Shown in pieces: positions 33,938 to 42,068 of a stretch of DNA of 64,000 nucleotides. Where the stretch lies: positions 310,001 to 374,000 of the forward strand of contig NZ_VFYR02000001.1 of the NCBI RefSeq assembly GCF_006489205.2, in the 5' to 3' direction. The notes beneath the pieces were generated by a model. The model was not told the origin of the DNA and made no database searches. It saw only the letters and a program-made list of their open reading frames with translations. Every line of letters begins with the position of its first letter. Position 1 is the first letter of the stretch. The DNA is from Brevibacterium sp. XM4083 (lineage in GTDB: Bacteria; Actinomycetota; Actinomycetes; Actinomycetales; Brevibacteriaceae). A program made the translations under genes and the position numbers.

Positions 33938-33960
33938 CCTCCCGAGCCGATGCCGGGAGG
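33938..33960 (-). promoter_or_regulatory. Hairpin sequestering the ribD ribosome site (riboswitch expression platform)
   Basis: On the minus strand CCTCCCG pairs with CGGGAGG, which contains the Shine-Dalgarno sequence 8 nt before the ribD ATG. TTTT follows the stem, so it could act on translation or as a terminator. Confidence 0.55.
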
Positions 33961-34043
33961 GAGGAGCGTGCGGGTGCAGCCATCGCGGTTCGCGGGCGTC
34001 TGCGTGGTGCGCTTGCCAGCGCTGACACGACGACCGCGGTCGC

Positions 34044-34169
34044 CATGTTCCTCCCATCCAGACTCTTACTGTCGGTCTCGGAATCTCACCGAGTCAGCCG
34101 ATCGCGTTCGACGCGTTCGGGTCGCGGACTGTCACCGCCGGCACGGAATTTCACCGTCCCCGGAACATG
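34044..34169 (-). ncRNA. FMN riboswitch (RFN element)
   Basis: The minus strand has the RFN landmarks in order: P1 arm CATGTTCC, then GACGGTGAAATTCCGTGCC, GGCGGTGACAGTCCGCGA, a variable stem (CGAACGCGTCGAACGCG), CTGACTCGGTGAGATTCCGA, GACCGACAGTAAGAGTCTGG, ATGGGAGGAACATG closing P1. This aptamer binds FMN and shuts off riboflavin synthesis and transport genes. It lies 114 nt ahead of ribD. Confidence 0.93.
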
Positions 34170-34177
34170 TTGGGATC

Positions 34178-34183
34178 AGGCTA
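34178..34183 (-). promoter_or_regulatory. Likely -10 hexamer of the rib operon
   Basis: TAGCCT on the minus strand, 8 nt ahead of the riboswitch P1 arm, which places the transcription start at the aptamer edge. Confidence 0.45.
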
Positions 34184-34316
34184 GCACGCCGCCGATCGGC
34201 GGTCCTATGGCGTCCGTCACGTGGACCGGGCCCGCGGAGCGGTGGTGCCGACCTCTCGCCGAGGCGGTGGTGCGGGAAAGCGCAGTCACGTGCCGTGGGA
34301 CGAGGTTGCATATAAA

Positions 34317-34333
34317 TATAACCTAGGTATATA
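34317..34333. promoter_or_regulatory. AT-rich palindromic core upstream of the MarR gene
   Basis: TATAACCTAGGTATATA, with the perfect 8-bp dyad ACCTAGGT, in a local AT-rich island 8 nt before the MarR start. It fits an autoregulatory MarR operator overlapping the promoter. Confidence 0.4.
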
Positions 34334-34341
34334 CATGAGTT

Positions 34342-34857
34342 ATGGAAGATGTGGATCCCGAGGAGATCGTCAAAGGTCTCGTCGTCGTCTCCTCACGCCT
34401 GACCAGGGCGTTCAGGAGGCTCATCGGCAATGAGAGTGAACTCGTCACTCTGCGCGCCCTCGCTGTCGTCGAGCAGTATCAGCCCGTGCGCGTCGGTCAC
34501 TTCGCGCAGGGCTACCTCAGCTCGCAGCCGGCCGCGACGAAACTTCTCGCGCGGCTCGAGGACGACGGGCTCGTCGTCAGAGAGGCGAGTCCCACCGATC
34601 GCCGGGCGTCGCAGTTCTCGCTCACGGACGAAGGTCGGGCCAGGCTCGCGGTCAACCGCGAGATCATGGTCGACCAGATGGTGCCTTACTTCGAGGCGCT
34701 CACCCCTGAGGACCGACTCAGCGTGCACCGGGCGCTGCGACTCGTCGGCGACTACCTGCGCAATGAGCACCCTGTCGACACCGACGACGCCCCCGACGGA
34801 TCCCCATCAGCCGACATCAGCACCACCAACGGAAAGGACGCACGGTCGAAGAGATGA
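34342..34857 (+). CDS. MarR-family transcriptional regulator
   Basis: 171 residues. Winged-helix core: LRALAVVEQYQPVRVGHFAQ, recognition helix region LSSQPAATKLLARLEDDGLV and wing REASPTDRRASQFSLTDEG, followed by the dimerisation helix. The last 30 residues are disordered. It overlaps the downstream MFS transporter by 4 nt (ATGA), the usual layout of a MarR repressor with the efflux pump it controls. An AT-rich palindrome directly upstream may be its operator. The inducer is unknown. Confidence 0.88.
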   Translation: MEDVDPEEIVKGLVVVSSRLTRAFRRLIGNESELVTLRALAVVEQYQPVRVGHFAQGYLSSQPAATKLLARLEDDGLVVREASPTDRRASQFSLTDEGRARLAVNREIMVDQMVPYFEALTPEDRLSVHRALRLVGDYLRNEHPVDTDDAPDGSPSADISTTNGKDARSKR

Positions 34858-36158
34858 GAGCAGCAGACGGAGACACCACACAGGACGAAGCGAAGCAGGG
34901 ATCCATCCTGCGCCAACCGAAAGCGGTGTGGGCGGTGGTGTTCGCGTGCATCATCGCGTTCATGGGCATCGGCCTCGTCGACCCCATCCTTCCCGCCATC
35001 TCACGTGAACTCGATGCCAGCCCGGCGCAGTCGATGCTGCTCTTCACGAGCTACCTCTTCATCACCGGCGGCATGATGTTCTTCACGAGCTTCATCTCCT
35101 CGCGCATCGGTGCGAAGACGACGCTGCTCATCGGACTCATCCTCATCGTCGCGTTCTCCGCGCTCGCCGGTCTCTCCGGCAGCGTCGACCAGATCATCGG
35201 CTTCCGCGCCGGATGGGGTCTGGGCAATGCGCTCTTCATCTCCACCGCTCTGGCCACCGTCGTCGGGGCCGCCGCGGGCGGTGCGGACAAGGCGATCATC
35301 CTCTACGAGGCTGCGCTCGGCGTCGGCATCGCCACCGGTCCGCTGCTCGGCGGCGTCCTCGGCGGAATCTCCTGGCGCGGACCGTTCTTCGGCACCGCAG
35401 TGCTCATGGCCATCGGCTTCATCGCCATCCTCATCCTGCTGCCGAACTCGAAGACCGGCGGGCAGGCGCTCCAGACCTCACGTGAGCCGGTCAGGCTGAG
35501 CGCGACCTTCCGTGCGCTCGCCCACCCCGGAGTCGGCGTCGTCGCCGTCGCCGCACTGCTCTACAACTTCGGCTTCTTCATCCTCCTCGCCTACAGCCCG
35601 TTCCCGGTCGAGGCAGCCGCCGCGGCCGCCGGCATCGAGAACTTCGGAGCGATGGGCCTCGGCTACGTGTTCTTCGGGTGGGGCATCTGCCTGGCGATCA
35701 CCTCGGTGTTCGGCGCACCCCTGCTCACGCATCGCCTGCGGCGGCGCAAGAGCCTCATCACCGCTCTCATCGTCCTCGCCGTGCTCCTCGTCGTCATGTC
35801 GTTCCTCGCCGAGTCGTTCATCGGGCTGATCATCTGCGTCATCGTCGCCGGACTCATCCTCGGCGTGCTCAACACGGTGTTCACAGAATCGGCCATGGAG
35901 GTCAGTGATCTCCCGCGGCCGGTGGCCTCGGGCTCGTACTCGGGTGTGCGGTTCCTCGGCGGTGCGGTCGCCCCGATCGTCGCCGGCGCCGTCTCCGAAT
36001 CGCTGGGTGCAGGCTCTCCTTACCTCTTCGGCGCTGCGGCGGTCGTGCTCTCGATCCTCGTGCTCGCCTTCGGGTGGAAGGCGCTGCGCCGGATCGACGG
36101 CCACATCGACGAATCCCCCGTCGATGAGGCCTACGCCATCACCGGCGGAGACGCCTGA
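34854..36158 (+). CDS. DHA1-type MFS drug exporter
   Basis: 434 residues, 12 predicted helices. Motifs: GIGLVDPILPAISRELDASPAQSMLLFTSYL in helix 1-2 region (cited in part), a loop 2-3 SRIGAKTTLLIGL, and the antiporter motif C region ALGVGIATGPLLGGVLGG in helix 5, characteristic of drug:H+ antiporters. It is translationally coupled to the MarR regulator upstream. It most likely exports a toxic compound whose presence relieves MarR repression. The C-terminal 20 residues are hydrophilic. A strong hairpin follows the stop by about 30 bp. Confidence 0.85.
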   Translation: MRAADGDTTQDEAKQGSILRQPKAVWAVVFACIIAFMGIGLVDPILPAISRELDASPAQSMLLFTSYLFITGGMMFFTSFISSRIGAKTTLLIGLILIVAFSALAGLSGSVDQIIGFRAGWGLGNALFISTALATVVGAAAGGADKAIILYEAALGVGIATGPLLGGVLGGISWRGPFFGTAVLMAIGFIAILILLPNSKTGGQALQTSREPVRLSATFRALAHPGVGVVAVAALLYNFGFFILLAYSPFPVEAAAAAAGIENFGAMGLGYVFFGWGICLAITSVFGAPLLTHRLRRRKSLITALIVLAVLLVVMSFLAESFIGLIICVIVAGLILGVLNTVFTESAMEVSDLPRPVASGSYSGVRFLGGAVAPIVAGAVSESLGAGSPYLFGAAAVVLSILVLAFGWKALRRIDGHIDESPVDEAYAITGGDA

Positions 36159-36187
36159 CCCCTCGCAGTTCCCGGACGGTGCATGCC

Positions 36188-36242
36188 GTCGTCGCCCGTC
36201 ACCGGAGAGGCCACCGCTGCCTCTCGGGTGACGGGCGACGGC
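36188..36242 (+). terminator. Terminator hairpin after the MarR/MFS operon
   Basis: GTCGCCCGTCACC (36191-36203) pairs with GGTGACGGGCGAC (36227-36239), and the inner GAGAGGC (36205) with GCCTCTC (36219). There is no T-tract, which is common in high-GC actinobacteria. Confidence 0.65.
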
Positions 36243-36361
36243 TGTCTGTGGCAGATCCGAAACACGATTTCTCCGTCATTCATCGCAGTCAGGTGTAAGA
36301 ATGGTGAGAACAAGGCGCCCGTCACCGTGGCGGCGCTTCACCCCTCGACCAGGAAGCCATC

Positions 36362-36934
36362 ATGACTTACGACGCGAACAACGCCTACGGGTCCGGTGCG
36401 GAGAATGCTCCCGGCGCCGGATACGGACCGGGAGCTGCCTTCGGAGCCGACCTCGATGGCGCCAAGAGCCCCGACGATCTGTCCCGCCCCCTCTACGGAG
36501 CCACTTTCGGCCAGGCCGTCCGTCGCTTCTGGAAGAAGTTCTCGGTCTTCTCGGGCCGGGCTTCGCGCAGCGAGTACTGGTTCGCCTACCTGTTCCAGGC
36601 GCTCGTCATGCTCATTCCGGCAATCCTCTGGACCGTCGGCCTGTCGATGGTGGCGGCGACGGCGGCGAGCAGTTCGTACTCGCCCTACGGCACGCCGACG
36701 GCCGAGCCGAATCCGGCTGGCTCCACGCTGGCCCTGATCGGTGCCATACTCGTCGTCATCATCGCCCTGGCGTTCCTCGTCCCCAACCTGGCGATCAGCT
36801 GGCGGCGACTCCACGATGCCAACCTCGCCGGACCGTTCTGGTTCCTCAACCTCATTCCCAGCGTCGGCAGCCTCATCGTCCTCGTGCTGATGATTCTGCC
36901 GTCGAAGCCGGAAGGTCGACGCTTCGACACGTGA
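36362..36934 (+). CDS. DUF805 membrane protein
   Basis: 190 residues. After a Gly/Ala/Pro-rich cytosolic amino end, the DUF805 core is clear: FSGRASRSEYWFAYLFQ, two or three transmembrane segments, NLAISWRRLHDANLAGPFW and a last hydrophobic helix with PSKPEGRRFDT. DUF805 proteins are small inner-membrane proteins of unknown function, sometimes linked to phage or envelope stress genes. It stands alone, between two strong hairpins. Length is on the long side because of the disordered start. Confidence 0.85.
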   Translation: MTYDANNAYGSGAENAPGAGYGPGAAFGADLDGAKSPDDLSRPLYGATFGQAVRRFWKKFSVFSGRASRSEYWFAYLFQALVMLIPAILWTVGLSMVAATAASSSYSPYGTPTAEPNPAGSTLALIGAILVVIIALAFLVPNLAISWRRLHDANLAGPFWFLNLIPSVGSLIVLVLMILPSKPEGRRFDT

Positions 36935-36953
36935 GCGTGATCCGGTTTCGCCG

Positions 36954-36997
36954 AGCGGCCGGTCTGCGCAGGATTCATCCTGCGCAGACCGGCCGCT
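36954..36997 (+). terminator. Terminator/cruciform after the DUF805 gene
   Basis: Perfect arms GCGGCCGGTCTGCGCAGGAT (36955-36974) and its complement (36977-36996), only 2 nt apart, starting 20 bp after the stop codon. Confidence 0.75.
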
Positions 36998-37094
36998 TCG
37001 CTGTGTCGGGCCTCGGCTGCGGTGTTCAGGCACAGCCGGTGCATTCGGGTGGATCGCCTCGCCGCGCGTCGGTTGCGGCAGCTATCGCCGGCAC

Positions 37095-37158
37095 CCACCG
37101 CTCGAGCCATCTCAGGCGTCCACCGCTCGAGCCATCTCAGGCACCCACCGGCTCGAGT
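37095..37158 (+). repeat. 25-bp tandem repeat
   Basis: Period 25: CCACCGCTCGAGCCATCTCA begins at 37095 and again at 37120, with a partial third copy (CCACCGGCTCGAG) at 37145. Confidence 0.75.
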
Positions 37159-37216
37159 GTGTCCTTGAAGACATCTGCCCGCATGATCTGGCCGATTCCC
37201 AGGTTCGAGTCGTATA

Positions 37217-37232
37217 GTTACTTACTGGTAAC
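37217..37232. promoter_or_regulatory. TetR-like operator candidate upstream of the ABC/YhgE pair
   Basis: GTTACTTACTGGTAAC: arms GTTAC and GTAAC six bases apart, next to a TATAGT hexamer. YhgE/Pip genes are often controlled by TetR repressors, but no TetR gene is adjacent here. Confidence 0.4.
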
Positions 37233-37374
37233 ATTCCGCGGCTGCATCCGCCGCACCAATCGCCATAGAGCCAAGGCCGCATGTTTGCCGTAATGTGCTG
37301 ACAAGCAGGCAGCGCGGTCCGCTGGCATCGGCATGATCGAATGACGCTTGCGAGACATGTGAGGGAGCAGGACA

Positions 37375-38214
37375 ATGCAGAGCGATTCGCACACGCTCGC
37401 GGCCCCGACCGAGGTCGACCGTGCGGCAGTGACCCTGCGCGACTGGGGGATGTCGGGCAAGCAGGGCCCGGTGTTCTCCGACATCGACCTCACCGTCGCC
37501 AGCGGATCGCTGGCGATCATCCGCGGAGCGGCGGGCTCCGGCAAGACCTCGCTGCTGCTGTCGATCGCAGGACGGATGCGCGTCGACTCCGGTGAGGGCC
37601 ACGTCTTCGACCTCAACATCCGCAGACAGGCCCGCGCGGTCCGCGAAACCGTGTCGATCGGGCACGTCGCCGGACTGACGGACCTCGAGAACGACTTCAC
37701 GGTCGCCCAGCACATCGCCGAACGCCTCATCATGCTCCAGCCCTGGTACAAGCCGTGGGTGTCGAAGAAGTCCCTGCGGGAGGTCATCGACGTCATCAGG
37801 GAGACCTTCGACTCCGCCACCGAGGTGATCGGCCGCCTCCCGAAGGACACGTTCACCTCGAGTGACGCCAAGAGCGCTGACTTCCTCGTCGACGCCGACG
37901 GTGACACCTTCGTCTCCGAACTCAGCGAGCTGCAGAAGTTCCTCCTCGAGTTCGGGCTCGCCTCCCTGGCCCAGAAGCCCGTCATCGTCATCGACAACAT
38001 CGACTTCCTCCGGGAACGTGAGGACCGTGCCCGCGCATGGGCCGCTCTCCTCATCTACCAAGAGCTGCGCCGGGAGCGGGACCCGGAGAAGCCGCTGACG
38101 CTCATCGTCACGTGCGAGGATTCCTCGGACATCGATCTCGCCTTCGACCAGCTCTCCACCCAGGTGCATCCCGCCTCGGTGACCGAACTCAACCTGACCC
38201 CGCAATCCTCCTGA
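37375..38214 (+). CDS. ABC-type ATP-binding protein with degenerate catalytic motifs
   Basis: 279 residues. Walker A GAAGSGKTSLL is intact and follows a normal ABC amino end (VFSDIDLTVASGSLAIIRG). The signature region reads LSELQKFLLEFGLAS rather than LSGGQ, and Walker B is VIVIDNIDFL, with Asn-Ile in place of the usual Glu after Asp. About 60 extra residues lie between the Q-loop area and the signature. So it may bind ATP but hydrolyse it poorly. The next gene, 79 bp downstream, is a YhgE/Pip membrane protein; the two probably form one export or phage-infection-like membrane complex (inference). GGGAG precedes the ATG. Confidence 0.7.
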   Translation: MQSDSHTLAAPTEVDRAAVTLRDWGMSGKQGPVFSDIDLTVASGSLAIIRGAAGSGKTSLLLSIAGRMRVDSGEGHVFDLNIRRQARAVRETVSIGHVAGLTDLENDFTVAQHIAERLIMLQPWYKPWVSKKSLREVIDVIRETFDSATEVIGRLPKDTFTSSDAKSADFLVDADGDTFVSELSELQKFLLEFGLASLAQKPVIVIDNIDFLREREDRARAWAALLIYQELRRERDPEKPLTLIVTCEDSSDIDLAFDQLSTQVHPASVTELNLTPQSS

Positions 38215-38293
38215 CCTCAGCTCCATAGACCCGGCAGGCCCCGGTCTGCGCTCGACCTTCGGCACCACAGATTCTTGTGAAGGTGATTCTTCG

Positions 38294-40471
38294 ATGTTCT
38301 CCCTCCCCTGGCTCGAACTCACTCGGTTCAAACGTCACACGATCACGCGTCTGGCGATGATCGTCGTCGCCGTCATTCCCGCGATCTACGGCGGGCTCTA
38401 CCTGGCGTCGAACTGGTCGCCGACGGACAACATCGACCGACTCCAGGCCGCTGTCGTCAACGAGGACACCGGTGCGGAGAAGCCGGACTCCGACGGTGAG
38501 CGGCTCAATGCCGGCGACGAACTCGTCGACAAGATCACCCCGAAGGGCGAAGGCGGCTTCGACTGGCAGGAGACCTCGCTGCAGGAAGCCAATGAGGGGC
38601 TCGCCGACGGCACGTACTTCGCGATCCTCGAGATCCCCTCGAACTTCTCGCAGCGCCTCGTCTCCACCGGCGGTGACGACCCCGAGCAGGCGGGACTCGA
38701 ACTGCGCACCGATGATGCCCATAACTTCATCGTCGGGCAGCTCGCGGGCACGGTGCTCTCCGAGATCAAGGCGGGACTCAACGAGACGACGACGGCCGAG
38801 TACGTCTCCCAGGTCTACGTCGGCTTCAACGACATCCAGTCCTCCATGGTCAAAGCCGCCGACGGCGCCTCCGACCTCCACGACGGCGCCGTCGAACTCC
38901 ACGACGGGTCGGGCAAGCTCGCGAAGGGCGCGCACGATCTCGACAAGGGAGTCGGCGATCTCCAGAAGGGGATCGGGGACCTCGACGACGGCGCGGGCAA
39001 GCTCGCGAAGGGTGCTGGGGACCTCGAGAACGGTGCCGACACGCTCGCCACGGGCACGGGAGATGCCGAGACCGGAGCGAAGAAGCTTGCGAAGGGCGCC
39101 GGTCAGGTCGCTGACGGCACGAGCCAGCTGCGCGGCGTCGCCGACGATGCGACCGACAAGGCGGAGGATCTCAAGGGCAAGGCCGACGACCTCGTCGAGA
39201 GCGCCCGACCGAAGCTCGACGATGCGGAGAAGGATTTCGAAACCGCGCGGACCTCGGTCCGCGGTGACGTCGCCGATCGCATCGACCAGCTGGAGAAGGA
39301 CTACCCGGACGATCCGAACGTCCAGAAGCTCGCCGAGGAGGTCGGCACCTTGGGCGACGACCTCGACTCCGCGCACGAGCGGGCGTCGAAGGCCGCCGAT
39401 GACGCGCGTGGGTTGGAGAAGCCGGTCAAGGATGCCGTCGACGGGGTGATGCAGAAGATCCGGGACGCTGACAAGAAGATCGGCGAGCTCGACGACGGGG
39501 CGCAGCAGGTCGCCGACGGTGCCGACGATCTCCACTCCGGTCTCGTCAAGCTCGACAAGGGCGCCAATGACCTCGCCAAGGGTGCCGGCGACCTTCATGA
39601 CGGCGCCGTCGCACTCAAAGACGGGACGGCGAAGGCGAAGGACGGTGTCGGCCAGCTCAAGGACGGGTCGTCCCAGCTCGCGAAGGGCGCGACCGATCTC
39701 GATGAGGGTGCGGGCAAGCTCGACGACGGTTCGGGGGAGCTCGCCGACCAGCTGACGAAGGGCGCCGAGCAGATCCCGACGTATGACAAGCAGGATCGTG
39801 AGAAGCGCTCCGATGTCGTTGCGGTGCCCGTCGACGCCGACAAGGTGAAGAACAATGCGGTGGGTACATACGGCGAGGGACTGGCCGCGTTCTTCATCTC
39901 ACTGGCCCTGTGGATCGGCGGCATGATCACCTACATGGTGCTCAACGCGATTCCGTACCGTGCGCTCGCCTCGACGGCGAAGTCGAACCGCATCGCCTGG
40001 GCCGGCTACGTTCCGGGTCTCCTCTTCGGCATCGCGCAGGTCGCCGTGCTCTACGGCGTGCTGTGGTTCGCCCTGGACTTCTCGGCCGGCGCGTGGCTGG
40101 GCACCCTGGTGTTCTCGATCCTCATCGCGGCGAGCTTCCACGCCGTCCACCAGCTCTGCGTGGCCGCCCTCGGCGGTGTCGGCAGGCTCATCGCGCTCGT
40201 CCTGCTGATGATCCAGATCGCCTCGGCGGGAGGCACCTACCCGGTGCAGACGGCACCGGAGATCTTCCAGATCATCTCGCCGTTCCTGCCGATGACCTAC
40301 GCCGTGACGGGTCTGCGCACGCTCATCGCCGGCGGGGACATGATCATCGCCGTGCAGTCAGCGGCCGTGCTCCTGCTCATGACGGGGATCTGTCTGCTCG
40401 CGACCGTCCTCGTGTGCAGCCGCAAACGGATGGTCACCCTCACGCAGCTCCACCCGAGCCTGTCGCTCTGA
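38294..40471 (+). CDS. YhgE/Pip-family membrane protein
   Basis: 725 residues. One transmembrane helix near the amino end (about 20-42, MIVVAVIPAIYGGLYLASNW), an extracytoplasmic domain of about 500 residues and five or six helices at the carboxyl end (from about 545). The middle (about 190-520) is built of repeats of the type GAxxLxxGA (DGAVELHDGSGKLAKGA), interrupted by a charged coiled coil. This is the YhgE/Pip layout of phage-infection proteins and ABC-2-like permeases. A related export role with the preceding ATPase is inferred. The 15-bp tandem repeat directly follows its stop codon. Confidence 0.88.
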   Translation: MFSLPWLELTRFKRHTITRLAMIVVAVIPAIYGGLYLASNWSPTDNIDRLQAAVVNEDTGAEKPDSDGERLNAGDELVDKITPKGEGGFDWQETSLQEANEGLADGTYFAILEIPSNFSQRLVSTGGDDPEQAGLELRTDDAHNFIVGQLAGTVLSEIKAGLNETTTAEYVSQVYVGFNDIQSSMVKAADGASDLHDGAVELHDGSGKLAKGAHDLDKGVGDLQKGIGDLDDGAGKLAKGAGDLENGADTLATGTGDAETGAKKLAKGAGQVADGTSQLRGVADDATDKAEDLKGKADDLVESARPKLDDAEKDFETARTSVRGDVADRIDQLEKDYPDDPNVQKLAEEVGTLGDDLDSAHERASKAADDARGLEKPVKDAVDGVMQKIRDADKKIGELDDGAQQVADGADDLHSGLVKLDKGANDLAKGAGDLHDGAVALKDGTAKAKDGVGQLKDGSSQLAKGATDLDEGAGKLDDGSGELADQLTKGAEQIPTYDKQDREKRSDVVAVPVDADKVKNNAVGTYGEGLAAFFISLALWIGGMITYMVLNAIPYRALASTAKSNRIAWAGYVPGLLFGIAQVAVLYGVLWFALDFSAGAWLGTLVFSILIAASFHAVHQLCVAALGGVGRLIALVLLMIQIASAGGTYPVQTAPEIFQIISPFLPMTYAVTGLRTLIAGGDMIIAVQSAAVLLLMTGICLLATVLVCSRKRMVTLTQLHPSLSL

Positions 40472-40472
40472 G

Positions 40473-40547
40473 GCGACAGGCCGCGGTGAGGCAGGCCGCG
40501 GCACGCCAAACCGCGGTGCGCCAGACGGCGGTGCGCCAAACTGCGGG
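40473..40547 (+). repeat. Five 15-bp tandem repeats after the YhgE/Pip gene
   Basis: Units such as GCGACAGGCCGCGGT, GCGCCAGACGGCGGT and GCGCCAAACTGCGGG, each 15 bp, run from 40473 to 40547. The array starts just past the stop codon at 40471. Confidence 0.65.
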
Positions 40548-40629
40548 AACCTCGACCGCGGCCTCAGGCGACCGTCGCACTGACCAGCGCCCGTCCGCTC
40601 GAGCCAGGTCTGCTTCGCCACCCGGCGTC

Positions 40630-41352
40630 TCACTCCTCGTCGAAGTACCGGGTGTACCTTCTCGGCTCGTCGAGGAAGCGGCGCCAGTGCGCGACCATGT
40701 CGAGGTCGTCCCAGGTCGAGTCCCGTATGCCCCACTCGCCGAGTTCGACGAGTCGGGCGCCCTCGGCGCTCGCGAGGATGGGGGAGTGGGTGGCCATGAC
40801 CGTCTGCAGTCCGGCCCGTTCACGCTGCCGGATGAGCTGGAGCAGCGTGAGCGAGGACGTGAATGACAACGCGCTCTCGGGCTCATCGAGGATCCACAGA
40901 CCGAAGTCGAGGAATGTGCCCTTCAGCGTGTCGACGAACGTCTCGCCGTGTGACCGTTGGGAGAGCTCGAAGCCGCGCGGCGCGCCGATCTCCATGAGGT
41001 GCGCCATGCTCTCGTGCATCGTCTCGGCACGGAGGAAGAAGCCCTGCCGATTCGTCGTCGCACCCTTGATGATCTGCAGGTGCTCCGTGAGCACAGGTGT
41101 GTCCTCGGCGTGCTCACGCACCTCCCACGCCGAGCCGCCGCCGTGCGGGAGATCGAGCGCGGTGGCGATCGCCTCGATGATCGTCGACTTCCCCGCACCG
41201 TTCTCGCCGACGAAGATCGTCGTCGCCTCGAACTCGAACCCCGCGAGGAGATCACCGACCGCCGGGATGTCGGCCAGCCAGTCGGGCAGCTGCGGTGGGG
41301 AGTGCGCGTGCGCGGCGACCGACCGCAGCGGGAGGGAGACTCGGGGATCCAT
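40630..41352 (-). CDS. AAA family ATPase (single-domain, ABC-like)
   Basis: 240 residues. Walker A TIFVGENGAGKSTIIEAIA near residue 50, an ABC-like degenerate signature region SQRSHGETFVDTL and Walker B LWILDEPESALSF, then the switch histidine in VMATHSPIL and the closing motif ARLVELGEWGI. It resembles the small stand-alone predicted ATPases of the AAA_21/COG3910 type, which have no transport partner. Its role is unknown. The ATG at 41352 is supported by a TACCCT hexamer 7 nt upstream; a longer open frame runs back into lysE in a different register. Confidence 0.8.
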   Translation of the reverse strand: MDPRVSLPLRSVAAHAHSPPQLPDWLADIPAVGDLLAGFEFEATTIFVGENGAGKSTIIEAIATALDLPHGGGSAWEVREHAEDTPVLTEHLQIIKGATTNRQGFFLRAETMHESMAHLMEIGAPRGFELSQRSHGETFVDTLKGTFLDFGLWILDEPESALSFTSSLTLLQLIRQRERAGLQTVMATHSPILASAEGARLVELGEWGIRDSTWDDLDMVAHWRRFLDEPRRYTRYFDEE

Positions 41353-41359
41353 GGCACCG

Positions 41360-41365
41360 AGGGTA
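41360..41365 (-). promoter_or_regulatory. Leaderless -10 hexamer of the AAA ATPase gene
   Basis: TACCCT on the minus strand, 7 nt before the ATG at 41352. Confidence 0.4.
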
Positions 41366-41399
41366 GCGCGAACACCTGACACGACCGCCTCGGCGAGGA

Positions 41400-41999
41400 T
41401 CAGCCGAGCGCGAGCCGCACGGCGAGGATGACGAGGACGACGGCGATGATGACGTCGAGAACCTGCCACACCCGCGGTCGCGCGAGCCAGCCCGACAGCG
41501 CCCGGGCACCGAGGCCGATGCCGAGGAACCACGTGATCGACCCGACCATCGCCCCGAGCGTGAACGGCAGCACGCCGCCGGGGCCCTGCTGGTTGGCGAG
41601 GTTGCCGAGCATGACGACGGTGTCGAGGTAGACGCCGGGATTGAGGAACGTCAGGGCGAGCGTCGTCGCGATGACCCCGCGCAGGCCGCGCTGCTCGGTG
41701 TCGGCCCGCAGCCCGGTCGCCTCGCGGGCCGATCGCAGGCTCGTCCACGCGAACCACAGGAGGTAGGCCACCCCGAGCCAGCGGAGGATCTCGAGCGCCC
41801 ACGGTGCCAGCAGGACGATCGCGCCGATCCCCACCGACCCCGCCCCGATGAGGAGGACGTCGGCGAGGATGCAGATCGTGAGGACGACGCCGAGGTGCTC
41901 GCGACGGATCCCCTGCCGCAGCACGAGTGCGTTCTGCGGCCCGACGGCGATGATGAGCGACCAGCCTGCGAGGAGACCGCTGAGTGCGTGAGTGACCAT
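41400..41999 (-). CDS. lysE: LysE/ArgO-family basic amino acid exporter
   Basis: 199 residues and six hydrophobic segments. The family marker AVGPQNALVLRQGIRREH is in loop 1-2, with LTFLNPGVYLDTVVMLG in the middle. LysE exports lysine and arginine when their cytosolic level rises, for instance on peptide-rich media. It is divergent from a LysG-type regulator, the same arrangement as in Corynebacterium glutamicum, where LysG with lysine activates lysE. A TACTCT hexamer 6 nt before the ATG at 41999 supports that start over an upstream in-frame codon. Confidence 0.9.
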   Translation of the reverse strand: MVTHALSGLLAGWSLIIAVGPQNALVLRQGIRREHLGVVLTICILADVLLIGAGSVGIGAIVLLAPWALEILRWLGVAYLLWFAWTSLRSAREATGLRADTEQRGLRGVIATTLALTFLNPGVYLDTVVMLGNLANQQGPGGVLPFTLGAMVGSITWFLGIGLGARALSGWLARPRVWQVLDVIIAVVLVILAVRLALG

Positions 42000-42005
42000 A
42001 TCGCC

Positions 42006-42011
42006 AGAGTA
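42006..42011 (-). promoter_or_regulatory. Leaderless -10 hexamer of lysE
   Basis: TACTCT on the minus strand, 6 nt before the ATG at 41999. LysG would be expected to bind just upstream, in the A-rich stretch near 42028-42045. Confidence 0.4.
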
Positions 42012-42068
42012 GGACGATCGGCGAGTGAAGAAAAACAAAACAATCTACATCTGATGCAGAATATCTTC

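Larger units (their letters stand above)
36935..37374. other. Intergenic region between DUF805 and the ABC/YhgE locus
   Basis: 440 bp with a very strong terminator (36954-36997), a 25-bp tandem repeat (37095-37158), an operator-like palindrome (37217-37232) and no recognisable gene. Confidence 0.55.

Noticed and set aside
32849..34057. Upstream extension of the ribE open frame
   Set aside because: It overlaps ribD and the riboswitch. GTG at 32848 with AGGAGG and the [10 protein letters not shown] start decide the gene.
36954..36997. Mobile-element terminal repeat
   Set aside because: Position right after a stop codon and the 2-nt loop fit a terminator; no transposase nearby.
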